A stretch of DNA of 64,000 bases from Actinomadura macra NBRC 14102 (GTDB lineage: Bacteria > Actinomycetota > Actinomycetes > Streptosporangiales > Streptosporangiaceae), in NCBI RefSeq assembly GCF_001552215.1, contig NZ_BCQT01000027.1, forward strand, positions 80,582 to 144,581, written 5' to 3'. This document shows, piece by piece, positions 24,767 to 33,861 of the stretch. The translations under genes were made by a program, and so were the position numbers. The notes below the pieces were generated by a model. That model saw only the letters and a program-made list of their open reading frames with translations, was not told the DNA's origin and did not search any database. The stretch's first letter is position 1, and the number at the start of each line of letters is the position of its first letter.

Positions 24767-25366
24767 ATGAAGTGGGTCGTCATCGACTACGGCGAGGTCG
24801 TGTGCCGCCGGCCGCCCGAGGACGCCGCCGCACGGCTGCCCGCGGCGCTCGGCGCCGAGCCCGGCCCGTTCTGGGACGCCTACTGGAGCGGACGCCGCGC
24901 CTACGACCTCGGCGCCGTCGACGCCGCCGGATACTGGGGCGAGCTGTGCGGGCGCCTCGGCCGCGTCGCCGGCACCGCACTGCTGGACACCCTCGTCGGC
25001 CTCGACCTGGACATGTGGTCGCACCTGGACCCGGGCACCCTAGCCGTCCTGCAGGACCTGACCGCCCGGCGCGTCCCGCTCGCGCTGCTGTCCAACGCGC
25101 CCCTGGAACTGGCCCGCGACATCGAGCGCCGCCCCTGGTCCGCGCTGTTCCAGCACCGGTTCTTCAGCGCCGACCTCAGCCTGGCCAAGCCCGACCCCCG
25201 CATCTACCGGCACGTCAGCGACGCCCTCAACGCCGCGCCCGGCGACCTGGTCTTCGTCGACGACCGCCAGGAGAACATCGACGGAGCACGCGAGGCCGGG
25301 CTGCGCGCACACCTGTTCACCGGCGCCGACCGCCTGCGCCGCGACCTGCGGCTCCCCGCCGCCTGA
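24767..25366 (+). CDS. HAD superfamily hydrolase (YihX-like, subclass IA)
   Basis: A 199-residue phosphatase-fold protein. Motif I is I-D-Y-G-E-V-V with nucleophile D7, motif II L-L-S-N-A-P, motif III K in L-A-K-P-D-P-R-I-Y, and motif IV F-V-D-D-R-Q-E-N. The residue two after the nucleophile is Gly, as in YihX and the epoxide-hydrolase N-domain, so phosphatase activity on sugar phosphates is plausible. It is paired with a divergent DeoR regulator that would sense such a sugar phosphate. Confidence 0.88.
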   Translation: MKWVVIDYGEVVCRRPPEDAAARLPAALGAEPGPFWDAYWSGRRAYDLGAVDAAGYWGELCGRLGRVAGTALLDTLVGLDLDMWSHLDPGTLAVLQDLTARRVPLALLSNAPLELARDIERRPWSALFQHRFFSADLSLAKPDPRIYRHVSDALNAAPGDLVFVDDRQENIDGAREAGLRAHLFTGADRLRRDLRLPAA

Positions 25367-25552
25367 CCCCTCCCGTACCGTCCGCGCGCCGAGCGGGCGG
25401 CGCCGGACGCTCTCTGGAACCCGTGCGCGCACCTCAGCGGCCTCACCCCCGCGGCCCCATCCGAGGGACCGCCGGGCCAGTCGCGCGACCCGCGCCCGGA
25501 CGAGATCGGGTGAGATCGGGTGAGCCCATGGCGGGCGCTCAGAGTAGAGCCC

Positions 25553-26569
25553 TCACAGCAGGCTCAACTGATGGGGGCCGGGCGGGGGAGGGGGCGCCGG
25601 CGGGACGTCGCGGTGCGGCGGGTCGGCGATGCCGTACTTGGCGGCCAGGTCGCGGACCTGCGCGACGATCCCGTCCTGATACTCCTTCGGCGCGTAGGCG
25701 CCGCCGCCGTACAGGCGCGCATAGGGAACCACCAGGTCCGGGCGGTGGCGGCGCAGCCACGCCAGGAACCATTCCCGCGCGCCGGGCCGCAGGTGCAGCG
25801 GGATCGGCGTCACCGACGTCGCGCCCGCCGCGGCGATCCGGCGCACCGCCTCCTCCAACTGGGCGGGGGAGTCGGCCAGGTAGGGCAGGACGGGCGCCAT
25901 CAGCACACCACAGCGCACGCCCGCCCCGTTGAGCGCCGCACACACCTCCAGCCGCCGGTGCGGGGACGGTGTGCCCGGCTCCACCAGCCGCCACAGCGAG
26001 GCGTCCGCGAACCCCACCGACACCGCCGTGCTCACCCGCGTGCGCTCGTTCGCCTCCCGCAGCAACGGCAGGTCCCGCAGGATCAGCGACCCCTTCGTCA
26101 GGATCGAGAACGGGTTGGCGGCGTCCCGCAGCGCCGCCAGAATGCCGGGCATCAGCCGGTAGCGGCCCTCGGCCCGCTGGTAGCAGTCGACATTGGTGCC
26201 CATCGCGATGGGCGCCCCCCGCCACCGGGGCGCCGACAGCTCCGCCCGCACCCGCTCGGCGGCGTTCACCTTCACCACGATCCGCGAGTCGAAGTCCGCC
26301 CCCGCGTCCAGGTCGAGGTACTCGTGGGTCTTGCGGGCGAAGCAGTACACGCACGCATGCGAGCACCCCCGGTAGGGGTTGACCGTCCACTCGAACGGAA
26401 CACGGGACGCGGCCGGCACCCGGTTGATGATCGTCTTGGCGTGCACCTCGTAGAAGGTCATGCCGCGGAACTCGGGCGTGTCGAATGTGCGCGCCACCGC
26501 CCGCCGTTCGATCAGCGGCAGGTCCGGCGCGGCCGCGTCCTCGGCCAGCCGCAGGTGATCCCAGCGCAC
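25553..26569 (-). CDS. Rv2578c-family radical SAM protein
   Basis: A 338-residue protein. The 4Fe-4S motif C-x3-C-x2-C is at residues 69-76 (RGCSHACVYCFAR), preceded by N-P-Y-R-G, as in spore photoproduct lyase-like and Rv2578c-type proteins. The TIM-barrel strands with S-I-L-T-K-G-S and M-A-P-V-L-P follow. Function is unknown; a DNA-related role has been suspected for this family. GTG 26569 is preceded by AAGGAGG, a strong ribosome site. A LexA-like box lies 47 nt upstream. The last 20 residues are Pro-rich. Confidence 0.9.
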   Translation of the reverse strand: MRWDHLRLAEDAAAPDLPLIERRAVARTFDTPEFRGMTFYEVHAKTIINRVPAASRVPFEWTVNPYRGCSHACVYCFARKTHEYLDLDAGADFDSRIVVKVNAAERVRAELSAPRWRGAPIAMGTNVDCYQRAEGRYRLMPGILAALRDAANPFSILTKGSLILRDLPLLREANERTRVSTAVSVGFADASLWRLVEPGTPSPHRRLEVCAALNGAGVRCGVLMAPVLPYLADSPAQLEEAVRRIAAAGATSVTPIPLHLRPGAREWFLAWLRRHRPDLVVPYARLYGGGAYAPKEYQDGIVAQVRDLAAKYGIADPPHRDVPPAPPPPPGPHQLSLL

Positions 26570-26615
26570 ACCGCCTCCTTCGAACACGTGAACGACCCGA
26601 CCAGGACGAACAGTA

Positions 26616-26631
26616 TGGAACACATGTTCGA
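26616..26631. promoter_or_regulatory. LexA/SOS-box-like site
   Basis: TGGAAC-ACAT-GTTCGA differs at one base from the actinobacterial SOS box TCGAAC-N4-GTTCGA. It is 47 nt upstream of the radical SAM gene and about 80 nt upstream of the divergent lipoprotein gene. Confidence 0.5.
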
Positions 26632-26708
26632 GCAAGGCAACGGGAGGGCGCGCGAGGATCGTTCGTTCCGTGCGTACCATCGCAACAAGTGCGTAACAAT
26701 GGCTCGCT

Positions 26709-28331
26709 ATGGCATGGCGAGCGGGGACGCGAATCCGGATGGTGACGGCGGCGATGACGGCCGCGCTTGCGGCGGGCGCGCTGGCCGGCTGCGGTGTGCC
26801 CGCGCTCGGCGGCACCGATGACGGCGACGGCGATGGCGGCGGGCGCGCTCCCGTCCCCGTCAGCGCCAAGGCCGAGTGCCCGGACATCCCCGCGCCCCGC
26901 GACTCCAAAGCCCGGCAACTGCGCGGCATGTGGATCGCCACCGTCGCCGGGATCGACTGGCCCAAGGACACCGGCAGGCCGACCGAACGGCAGAAGGCCG
27001 ACTTCGTCGCGCTGCTCGACACCGCCAAGGCGATGAACATGAACGCGGTGTTCGTGCAGATCCGCCCCAACTCCGATGCGTTCTACCCCTCCCCGTATGA
27101 GCCGTGGTCGCAGTGGATCACCGGCACACAGGGCAAGGACCCCGGCTACGACGTCCTGGCGTTCATGCTGAAGGAGGCACACGAACGCAACCTGGAGTTC
27201 CACGCCTGGTTCAACCCCTACCGGGTGAGCCGCCAGGACGACCTGGAGAAACTCGCCCCCAACAGTCCCGCCCGTCAGCACCCCGACTGGGTCCGCAAGT
27301 ACGGGACCGGCCTGTGGTACGACCCGGGCCTGCCGCAGGTACGGGACCTGACCACCCGGGCCGTGCTGGACGTCGTCGGCAAGTACGACATCGACGCCGT
27401 CCACTTCGACGACTACTTCTACCCCTACCCCGAGACCGGCGACTTCCCCGACGCCGCCACCTACAAGACCCACGGCGGCGGGCTGAGCAAGGCCGACTGG
27501 CGGCGCCGCAACGTCAACACCCTCGTGGAGTCGCTGTCGGACCAGATCCACAAGACCAAGCCCTGGGTGCGGTTCGGCATCAGCCCGTTCGGGGTGTGGC
27601 GCAACAAGAGCACCGACCCCGCCGGGTCGCCCACGCGCGCGCTGCAAAGCTACGACGACATCTACGCCGACACCCGCAAGTGGATCCGCGAGGGCTGGCT
27701 CGACTACGTCACCCCGCAGTTGTACTGGCCGCTCGGCGACGAGCGCGCCGACTACGCCGCGCTCGTCGACTGGTGGGCCCAGCAGGTCGACGACACCGAC
27801 GTGCAGTTGACCATCGGGCAGGCCGCCTACCGCGTCGGTCAGGACGCCACCTGGAAGAAGCCCGCCGAACTCTCGCGCCACCTCACCCTGAACGCCCGGT
27901 ACCCGAAGGTGCGCGGCGACGTGTTCTTCAGCGCCTCCGACATCGTCTCCGACCGGCGCGGCTTCGCCGACCGCCTCCGCCGCGACCACTACGGCACCCC
28001 CGCGATACCGCCGCCCGCCCGCGACGGCGCCGGCACGACACCGCCGCCCGTCCAGGACGTCGACGCCCGCGCCGACGGCAAGGGCGTGCGGGTGCAATGG
28101 CGACCCTCGCAGGGCGCGGCGTCCTACGCGGTCTACCGGGTGGACGGCGAACGACCCGGCTGCGCTCCCGTCGACCCTTCCCGGCTCGTGGCCGACGTGC
28201 GCGGCGGCGGCATCATCGACCCGTCCGCCAAGCCCGGCCGGTCCTACACCTACTACGTCACCGCGCTGGACCGCCTCCACCACGAGAGCAGGCCCGCGCG
28301 TGGCGCAACGGTTACCGCGCCCGGGGGATAA
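26709..28331 (+). CDS. Lipoprotein glycoside hydrolase-like protein (GHL10/DUF187) with C-terminal Fn3-like domain
   Basis: About 540 residues. A lipobox L-A-G-C at residues 25-28 marks a lipoprotein. The catalytic-like TIM barrel runs from R-G-M-W-I-A-T-V-A-G-I-D-W-P through F-H-A-W-F-N-P-Y-R and D-A-V-H-F-D-D-Y-F-Y-P-Y to L-D-Y-V-T-P-Q-L-Y-W, the standard YngK/GHL10 path. The last 100 residues resemble a fibronectin type III module. It probably cleaves a cell-wall or capsular polysaccharide outside the membrane. I kept ATG 26709; ATG 26739 would give a shorter signal peptide. Confidence 0.88.
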   Translation: MAWRAGTRIRMVTAAMTAALAAGALAGCGVPALGGTDDGDGDGGGRAPVPVSAKAECPDIPAPRDSKARQLRGMWIATVAGIDWPKDTGRPTERQKADFVALLDTAKAMNMNAVFVQIRPNSDAFYPSPYEPWSQWITGTQGKDPGYDVLAFMLKEAHERNLEFHAWFNPYRVSRQDDLEKLAPNSPARQHPDWVRKYGTGLWYDPGLPQVRDLTTRAVLDVVGKYDIDAVHFDDYFYPYPETGDFPDAATYKTHGGGLSKADWRRRNVNTLVESLSDQIHKTKPWVRFGISPFGVWRNKSTDPAGSPTRALQSYDDIYADTRKWIREGWLDYVTPQLYWPLGDERADYAALVDWWAQQVDDTDVQLTIGQAAYRVGQDATWKKPAELSRHLTLNARYPKVRGDVFFSASDIVSDRRGFADRLRRDHYGTPAIPPPARDGAGTTPPPVQDVDARADGKGVRVQWRPSQGAASYAVYRVDGERPGCAPVDPSRLVADVRGGGIIDPSAKPGRSYTYYVTALDRLHHESRPARGATVTAPGG

Positions 28332-28388
28332 TGATCTTGCTCCGTGGGCAGGAACCAGACATCTGGAACGCCCCCCGGAGGTATGAGT

Positions 28389-28592
28389 ATGGCGCTGTCG
28401 ATGGAGGAGCAGCGGATCCTCACGCAGATCGAGGTCCGCCTGAGCGAGGACGATCCGCGGCTGGCCCATCGCCTCTCCCGGCTCGGCGAGGCGCGCACCG
28501 GACGCCGCGTCCGAGTGATCGTCGTCGTGGTGGTCGCAGCGATCGTGGTCCTCGCCGCGGTCGGCGGCGCGGTCGCCGCCGCGATGTCCTGA
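28389..28592 (+). CDS. DUF3040 small membrane protein
   Basis: 67 residues: an acidic N-terminal helix (M-E-E-Q-R-I-L-T-Q-I-E-V-R-L-S-E-D-D-P-R-L), a basic patch, then one hydrophobic helix rich in Val and Ala. This is the DUF3040 pattern, a widespread actinobacterial family of unknown function. ATG 28389 has GGAGG with 7-nt spacing; ATG 28383 is too close to it. A strong terminator follows 44 nt later. Confidence 0.85.
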   Translation: MALSMEEQRILTQIEVRLSEDDPRLAHRLSRLGEARTGRRVRVIVVVVVAAIVVLAAVGGAVAAAMS

Positions 28593-28636
28593 TAGGCGCC
28601 GCCGCACGCACGCCCACCCCTGGCCCGCCCAGCGAA

Positions 28637-28679
28637 CGCCGAGGCCCCGGCGAGATCAGATCTCGCCGGGGCCTCGGCG
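28637..28679 (+). terminator. Terminator of the DUF3040 gene
   Basis: A 43-nt hairpin with 21-bp perfect arms around a single central A (28658). It begins CGCCGAGGCCCC. This is one of the longest hairpins in the window and lies directly after the gene. Confidence 0.85.
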
Positions 28680-29151
28680 CTAAGGCCGGTGTGGTGGTCG
28701 CCTCACGGCGAAAGGCACAACGGAGTTCCAGCCCGGACCGTACGGACCGGCGGTATTCCCCGAAGGCGTTGTGTAGAGCCCGGGGGACACATGCCACACC
28801 GACGCCCACCAGCTTAACGGCAACCGTGCCGTGCTCTCTCCATCGGTCCCCGTGTGTCACGATCACCTCACCCGAAAGTGAGGCCCACCTTGACCCGTGC
28901 ACCGGCCCGGTGGGCGGTGCGTCCTCTTATCTAGACCGACGCGGGAAAAGGAGGGACCTGTCCCGGATCGACCACGGACGGTGCACGGAGGCGCCACCGT
29001 GGCCGGGTGCGAGCACCCTGTCCGCCGCCGACACGGGGAACTGCCGGCGCGGCCAGATCTGTGGCCAGGGCCCCATGCCGCGACGCCTGCGGGGAAGAAG
29101 CCTGTTAGGGCCGCTGACCTGCGGAAACCACCAGAGGTGAGGAGACGGGGC
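28680..29151. other. Long intergenic leader before the anti-sigma gene
   Basis: About 470 nt without a recognisable gene. An open frame runs through the 3' half from 28897 into the anti-sigma gene, but its first 85 codons have no protein-like character. The 5' half is compositionally unremarkable. It may hold the promoter and leader of the downstream gene; I found no convincing -35/-10 pair. Confidence 0.4.
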
Positions 29152-29661
29152 ATGGGCACCAAGGAACTGGGCGTCGACGGGTCCACCGAGGGATCCATCG
29201 ACGACATCGACGAGATCGACAGAGGCGGTCACCACCGCGCGGCGTGGGAGCTTGCGGCCGAGACCCGCGCGGCCTCCCGAGCGCGCGCTCTCACCGGACG
29301 GACGCTGCGCGCGTGGCGTGTGAGCGACCCCGCCGACATCGACGACATCGTCCTGATGGTCGATGAACTGGTCACCAACGCGGTCGTGCACGGCACCGGT
29401 CCCGTCCGGCTCACCCTGCGCCTGGACGGACGGCGGATCGCCGGAGAGGTCAGCGACGGCAACCCGATGGCGCCCCCCGCCCCCGGCCCCCCGCCGCACA
29501 TCCTGGACTGGGCCGAGGCCGGACGCGGCCTGCTGCTGGTCGCGGCCCTCGCCACCGAGTTCGGTGCCCGTCCCGACGGCGCCGGCAAGACCGTCTGGTT
29601 CACCCGCCTCCTCGACCCCCTCGACAGCCGTCCCCTCACCGTCGACACCCCCGGCCGCTGA
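29152..29661 (+). CDS. GHKL ATPase / RsbW-like anti-sigma regulatory protein
   Basis: A 169-residue protein. An acidic N-terminal tail of about 25 residues precedes a HATPase_c domain with N-box D-E-L-V-T-N-A-V-V-H-G (71-81), a G1-like S-D-G-N-P (101-105) and G2 E-A-G-R-G-L-L-L-V (122-130). It belongs to the large actinobacterial set of short serine kinases/anti-sigma factors of the RsbW/SpoIIAB type. The partner sigma or antagonist is not adjacent. ATG 29152 follows GAGGTGAGGAG. Confidence 0.88.
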   Translation: MGTKELGVDGSTEGSIDDIDEIDRGGHHRAAWELAAETRAASRARALTGRTLRAWRVSDPADIDDIVLMVDELVTNAVVHGTGPVRLTLRLDGRRIAGEVSDGNPMAPPAPGPPPHILDWAEAGRGLLLVAALATEFGARPDGAGKTVWFTRLLDPLDSRPLTVDTPGR

Positions 29662-29678
29662 CGCTCCCGTCCCGCAGG

Positions 29679-30797
29679 TCAGGCCTGGAGCGGGCAAAGG
29701 TCGACAAGCCACACACCCCCGTCGTCCTCGGCCGGCGGCCGCGGCGGCTCGTCGGTCAGCCGGTCCAGGTGCCATTCGATGTGCGCGAGCGGCCCGCGCC
29801 ACCCCGCCAGCAGATCGGCCAACGGACGCGGCGCGCCCGGCGGCCCGAACGGGCGCGGGTCGGGCAGCTCACCCTCCCACAACGCGTCATCGCAGTCGGC
29901 GACCCAGTGCGCCGCCGCCTCCAGCACCTCCTGCAGGTCGCGGGCGAGGTCGCCGAGCGAGCGCAGCGCCATCGCGTCCTGGATCATCCGCTCCCGCCGC
30001 GCGTAGGGCAGATCCCGGTCGAACTCCGGTGGGAACGGCGGCCGGCGTCCCTCCAGCACCGGGTCCTCGTCGGTCGCCACGGCCCGGACCGCCGCCAGCT
30101 GCCACCGCGTCCACTCCGCCACATGCCCGAGAACACCGCGCAGCGCCGCCGCGCCCTCCTGCCCCCCGCGCACCTCCGCGGTCGCCTCGCGCAGCCGGGA
30201 CCGGACGGACTCCAGCCGGTCCAACGTCCACGCCCGCGCACGCGCGGCACCCGCCGGGCCCCGCCGCGACCCCGGCTCGGCCGGTGGACGCGGCATCGGC
30301 ACCCGCAGCGCCGCCAGCAGATCGTCCAGATCGCGGACCTCCGCGCCCCGCCCCGACAGGAACGCCGCCCCCACCCGGTCCAGGCGGAACATGCGCGGCC
30401 CGTCGCGCATCCGGCACCAGCCCACCAGGTACTCCCCATAAGGGGCCACGACCAGGCCGTGCGCCTCGACGTCACGGAAACTGCGCACACCCCCCTGGTC
30501 GGTGTAGACCAGCCGGACGATCCGCCGGGTGCGCACCGCCTCGACCAGCGTGTCGTGTACCGGCCCCATCAGCGACCCGACCTCGGTGAGCGCGGGCGCC
30601 GGCGGCACGTCCGGCAGCGCGTACCCGCCCGCACCCGCCTGGACCGGCAGCCCACCGTGGGTGAGGAGCTCCAGATCGCGCCGCACGGTCCGCTCGCTCA
30701 CCCCGAGACGCTCACCCAGCGTCGACGACTCCACCGCCACGGGCGAGGCCGCACGAAGCTCGGCGACGAGCGCCAGCAACCGGTCCACGCGATCCAC
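29679..30797 (-). CDS. HTH-WYL regulator fused to a DinB/ClbS-like helical domain
   Basis: About 372 residues. Residues 1-60 are an HTH_11 domain (LGERLGVSERTVRRDLELL). A WYL-like domain follows to about residue 165 (R-I-V-R-L-V-Y-T-D-Q-G then Y-G-E-Y-L-V-G-W-C). The last 180 residues are not the usual WCX extension; they look like a DinB/ClbS four-helix protein, with L-G-H-V-A-E-W-T-R-W near 215 and H-I-E-W-H-L-D-R-L near 350 as candidate metal-site helices. The fusion suggests a sensor that binds or modifies a small thiol-reactive compound. GTG 30797 chosen; upstream codons lack homology. Confidence 0.7.
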   Translation of the reverse strand: MDRVDRLLALVAELRAASPVAVESSTLGERLGVSERTVRRDLELLTHGGLPVQAGAGGYALPDVPPAPALTEVGSLMGPVHDTLVEAVRTRRIVRLVYTDQGGVRSFRDVEAHGLVVAPYGEYLVGWCRMRDGPRMFRLDRVGAAFLSGRGAEVRDLDDLLAALRVPMPRPPAEPGSRRGPAGAARARAWTLDRLESVRSRLREATAEVRGGQEGAAALRGVLGHVAEWTRWQLAAVRAVATDEDPVLEGRRPPFPPEFDRDLPYARRERMIQDAMALRSLGDLARDLQEVLEAAAHWVADCDDALWEGELPDPRPFGPPGAPRPLADLLAGWRGPLAHIEWHLDRLTDEPPRPPAEDDGGVWLVDLCPLQA

Positions 30798-30939
30798 ACC
30801 ACCATCGTGACCCGCGGCGCCGACATTATGTGGTGGCGCGAAGGTCTCAACCTCCTGCACGCACAGCGATCCAGCCGCCCCCGCCCCCACAGACCCGTGC
30901 CAACAGATCCGTGCCCCAACGAACGCCGGGGTGGGACGC

Positions 30940-33678
30940 CTACCGGCCCGACAGCTCGATCGCGAGGCCCTCGAAGTCGGCCGCGGTGAGGGACAGGGCG
31001 CTGCCGATCGCCTGCGTCGCCTCCGCGCTGCCCAGATGCCGGGTCGCAGCCCGGTCCAGGTAGGACTCGATGAGCCGGGCGCCGGTGAGCCGCCCGCGTC
31101 CGCGCAACGCCCCCACCTCGCGGTTCACCACCGCCCACGCCTGCGACCCCAGCCGCAGCGACCGCTCCTCTGCCAAGATCCCCACCAGCGCCGCGCGTGC
31201 GGCGGGGTCGGCAAGGTCGGGCAGCCGCACCGCCCGCAGGTCGGTGACCAGCTCAGGAGACGCCGCCGACAGCTCGCCCACACGGTCCGGCTCGCACGTC
31301 GCCAGCAGCGCCGTGTCGTTGACGCCCTCCAGCCGCGTCCGGTACAGCACGGACGCGTACGCCGGACCCTGCGTCTCGTCCAGGATCAGCCCGTCCAGCC
31401 CGTCCAGCAGCAGAACGTGCCCCGCGTGCTCCTCCAGCGCGGCACGCAGCCCCTCCGGGCCGTCCTCGCGCAGATCCTCGGCGTGGACGCCGTGGACCTC
31501 GCCGCTGGAGGCCTCCACCTCCGCCAGCGCGCGGGCGACCATCCGCGCCAGCCGGCGCTGCCCGCTGGAGGGCGCCCCGATCAGCAGCAGCGCCGGCGCC
31601 GACGCGCTGGACACCTCCTGCCCGCGCAGCCGCCTGGCCCACTTGCCGCGCCGCCGCACCTCGGTCACCACCCGGCCGATGTCGTCGGCGCCGCACAGGA
31701 ACCGGATCCCGTACGACTCGGCGATCTGCGCACTCGGCTCCGGGACGGGCGGAGGCGGCGCCGGGGGCACCGGATCGGGCACCGGCGCGGGCGGCGGCGG
31801 CAGGTCGGCGTGCGGGGCGGGCGGCGCCGCGGCCTCGGCGCTCGGCCACGCCGGGGCCGGGCCCCGGTCGAGCTGGGTCTTGAACGCGTCGGTGTCCAGC
31901 TGCGTCGCCGCCTCCACCGGCCACACCGGGTCGGCCGCCGGGTGCTCGTCCACGACGGCGGCCGGGGGCACCGGCGGGGGAGGGGGCGGGCCGGGGGACG
32001 GTGGCGGGGTGTCGCTGGCGAACGGGTCCGCCACCGCGGGCGACTCCTGCCGCTCCCTTACCGGGAACGGGTCCTCCGGCGGTGATGGCGTCGGGAGGGG
32101 CGGTGGGACGGGGGACGGGACGGGCGGCTGGGCCGCCGGCTGGACGGGCGGGGGCGCCGGAGGGGCCACCGGCGCGACCGCGGGCGGCGGGCCCGGCGCC
32201 TGCTGCTGCGGGTCGGGCACCGGCGCCACCGGCTGGTCGCCGGTGGCGCGCTCGGCCGCCATGTGCGCCCGGGCGGCCTTGATGATGTCCCAGGCCGACA
32301 GCTCGTCGGTGGACGGCGGGGAGTGCATCGCCGGCGAGGTCAACTCCGCCGCGACCGCCTGCGGGACCGCGAACCCGGTCGCCGGTGGCGGGACCTGCGC
32401 CAACCGGCACCAGGTCAACCCGAGCGTGTAGGTGGTGGCCAGCAGCGCGGCGAGGGCGTCGGGGTCGTCGGTGCGCAGCGCCTCGGGCAGCCGCCCGTCG
32501 CGCGGCCACAGCGAGCGCAGCGGGTTCGCCGGGTCCGACAGGACGGTCTGCAGCGTCCGGGCGCTGTCAGGATCCAGCCAGCGCTGCAGCGCGGCCAGCG
32601 CGTTCGGTGCGGCCTGCAGGTCGGCGGCCAGGACCGCGATCCCGGCGCGGCGCACCTCGTCGTGGCCGCGGCCCGCGGCGGCGGGCCGGCGCGGGCCGGT
32701 CAGCCCCGCGACGATCTGCTGCAGGTCGTACAGGGCCAGCCGCAGGTACTCCCCGGGCGCGGTGTCGCGCACCATCGGCGTCGCGTGCTCGGCCGGGCAG
32801 CGGCGCCGCCACTCCTGCAGGATCGCCTCGGGCCCGTACCGGACGGTGGCCAGGTCCTGGTTGACCAGCCGCAGCGACGCCGCCGTCACCGCGGCGAGCG
32901 CGTCGGCGCCCGGCCGAAACCGCGGGTCGGCCTGCAGGCCCGCCGCCACCTCGTACATCACCCGTGCGATGTGCGCGGCGCCGCCGCCGTCGCCCGCGCC
33001 GAGCCGGTGGATGTAGTAGCCGGCGAGCGTGCCGAAGTCGGGCGGCATCATCCAGTGCAGTTGCTCGGCCGACGTCGTCAGGAACGGGATGAACGACTCG
33101 ATTAGCGGATGCTCGGTCAGCACCACCGGCGAGCCCGCGCACCACAGCAGAGCGCCCCAGGCGGCGGCGACGGTGCTGGGCGTGCCCGGCTGGAACATCG
33201 GGTCGCGCTGGGCGAACTGCGCCGGGTTCACCGCGAGCGCGGTGGTGAGCGCCTGGGAGATCCGCGCGACCACGGCGGTGTCGGGGACGGGCCCGAGGAA
33301 CCCCAGCGGCGCGACCCGGCCGGCCGACAGGTCGGGGCCGGTGGGGAACAGCTGCGGCGGTACCGGCGGGGTCCCCGCCCCGCGCGGCGCGGGGACCGCG
33401 ACCCGCCGGTCCTCGAACTCCGCCGGCGGGGGGCAGGGATGCCAGCTGCCGTCCAGGCCGCACCGGTACCAGCGGCCCCAGGCGCCGTAGAGCCACCACT
33501 CCCCGGCGCCCCACAGCATCCGCGCGGCGATCTGTCCGGCGCGCTCCTGCGGCTGCGCCGTCTGCCACCACGGCGAGGTCACCAGCTCGCGCACGTTGCC
33601 CTCGACCGCCGCGAACAGGTCCCCGCTCGGCCCGCCTCCGGTTCCACCGGGTCCCGCCCCGGCCGCCTGCCAGCTCAC
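30940..33678 (-). CDS. Large protein with Trp-rich N-domain, Pro-rich linker and degenerate CbxX-type AAA module
   Basis: A 912-residue protein. Residues 35-80 are Trp-rich (PWWQ, GEWWLYGAWGRWYRC). The next 380 residues are helical and unrecognised. About 470-645 is a Pro/Ala linker. From about 650 it resembles CbxX/CfqX AAA domains such as the EccA C-terminus: E-V-H-x-x-x-A-E-D-L, then the Walker B region L-L-L-D-G-L-D near 757. Walker A is degraded to G-A-P-S-S-G-Q-R-R near 699 (Lys replaced by Gln, Ser/Thr by Arg), and the Walker B Glu is missing. It probably does not hydrolyse ATP. GTG 33678 is the likely start. Role unknown. Confidence 0.65.
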   Translation of the reverse strand: MSWQAAGAGPGGTGGGPSGDLFAAVEGNVRELVTSPWWQTAQPQERAGQIAARMLWGAGEWWLYGAWGRWYRCGLDGSWHPCPPPAEFEDRRVAVPAPRGAGTPPVPPQLFPTGPDLSAGRVAPLGFLGPVPDTAVVARISQALTTALAVNPAQFAQRDPMFQPGTPSTVAAAWGALLWCAGSPVVLTEHPLIESFIPFLTTSAEQLHWMMPPDFGTLAGYYIHRLGAGDGGGAAHIARVMYEVAAGLQADPRFRPGADALAAVTAASLRLVNQDLATVRYGPEAILQEWRRRCPAEHATPMVRDTAPGEYLRLALYDLQQIVAGLTGPRRPAAAGRGHDEVRRAGIAVLAADLQAAPNALAALQRWLDPDSARTLQTVLSDPANPLRSLWPRDGRLPEALRTDDPDALAALLATTYTLGLTWCRLAQVPPPATGFAVPQAVAAELTSPAMHSPPSTDELSAWDIIKAARAHMAAERATGDQPVAPVPDPQQQAPGPPPAVAPVAPPAPPPVQPAAQPPVPSPVPPPLPTPSPPEDPFPVRERQESPAVADPFASDTPPPSPGPPPPPPVPPAAVVDEHPAADPVWPVEAATQLDTDAFKTQLDRGPAPAWPSAEAAAPPAPHADLPPPPAPVPDPVPPAPPPPVPEPSAQIAESYGIRFLCGADDIGRVVTEVRRRGKWARRLRGQEVSSASAPALLLIGAPSSGQRRLARMVARALAEVEASSGEVHGVHAEDLREDGPEGLRAALEEHAGHVLLLDGLDGLILDETQGPAYASVLYRTRLEGVNDTALLATCEPDRVGELSAASPELVTDLRAVRLPDLADPAARAALVGILAEERSLRLGSQAWAVVNREVGALRGRGRLTGARLIESYLDRAATRHLGSAEATQAIGSALSLTAADFEGLAIELSGR

Positions 33679-33843
33679 CCGGCGAATAGTAGTCCTCCCG
33701 GACGGTAAGCCCGGAATCGTCGGGTCCTGTGCCGCTGCGCCGGTCGCCGTGCCCGCGCGCCGCAGCGTCGCACGGCCCGCCGCACCGGACACGGCTCCGG
33801 TCGCGGCCGGGGCGTGACCTCCCCTCGATCTGTAAGGAGTGTT

Positions 33844-33861
33844 ATGGAACCATGCTCATGA
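33844..33861 (+). CDS. Possible leader peptide MEPCS in front of the EamA gene
   Basis: AAGGAG is followed after 4 nt by ATG GAA CCA TGC TCA TGA. The stop abuts the EamA ATG (TGAATG), while the EamA ATG itself has no ribosome site. Translation may therefore enter through this five-codon frame. It contains one Cys codon. Confidence 0.3.
   Translation: MEPCS

Noticed and set aside
25502..25521. Tandem decamer GAGATCGGGT x2
   Set aside because: Only two copies in an otherwise plain convergent gap; no element or site known to me matches.
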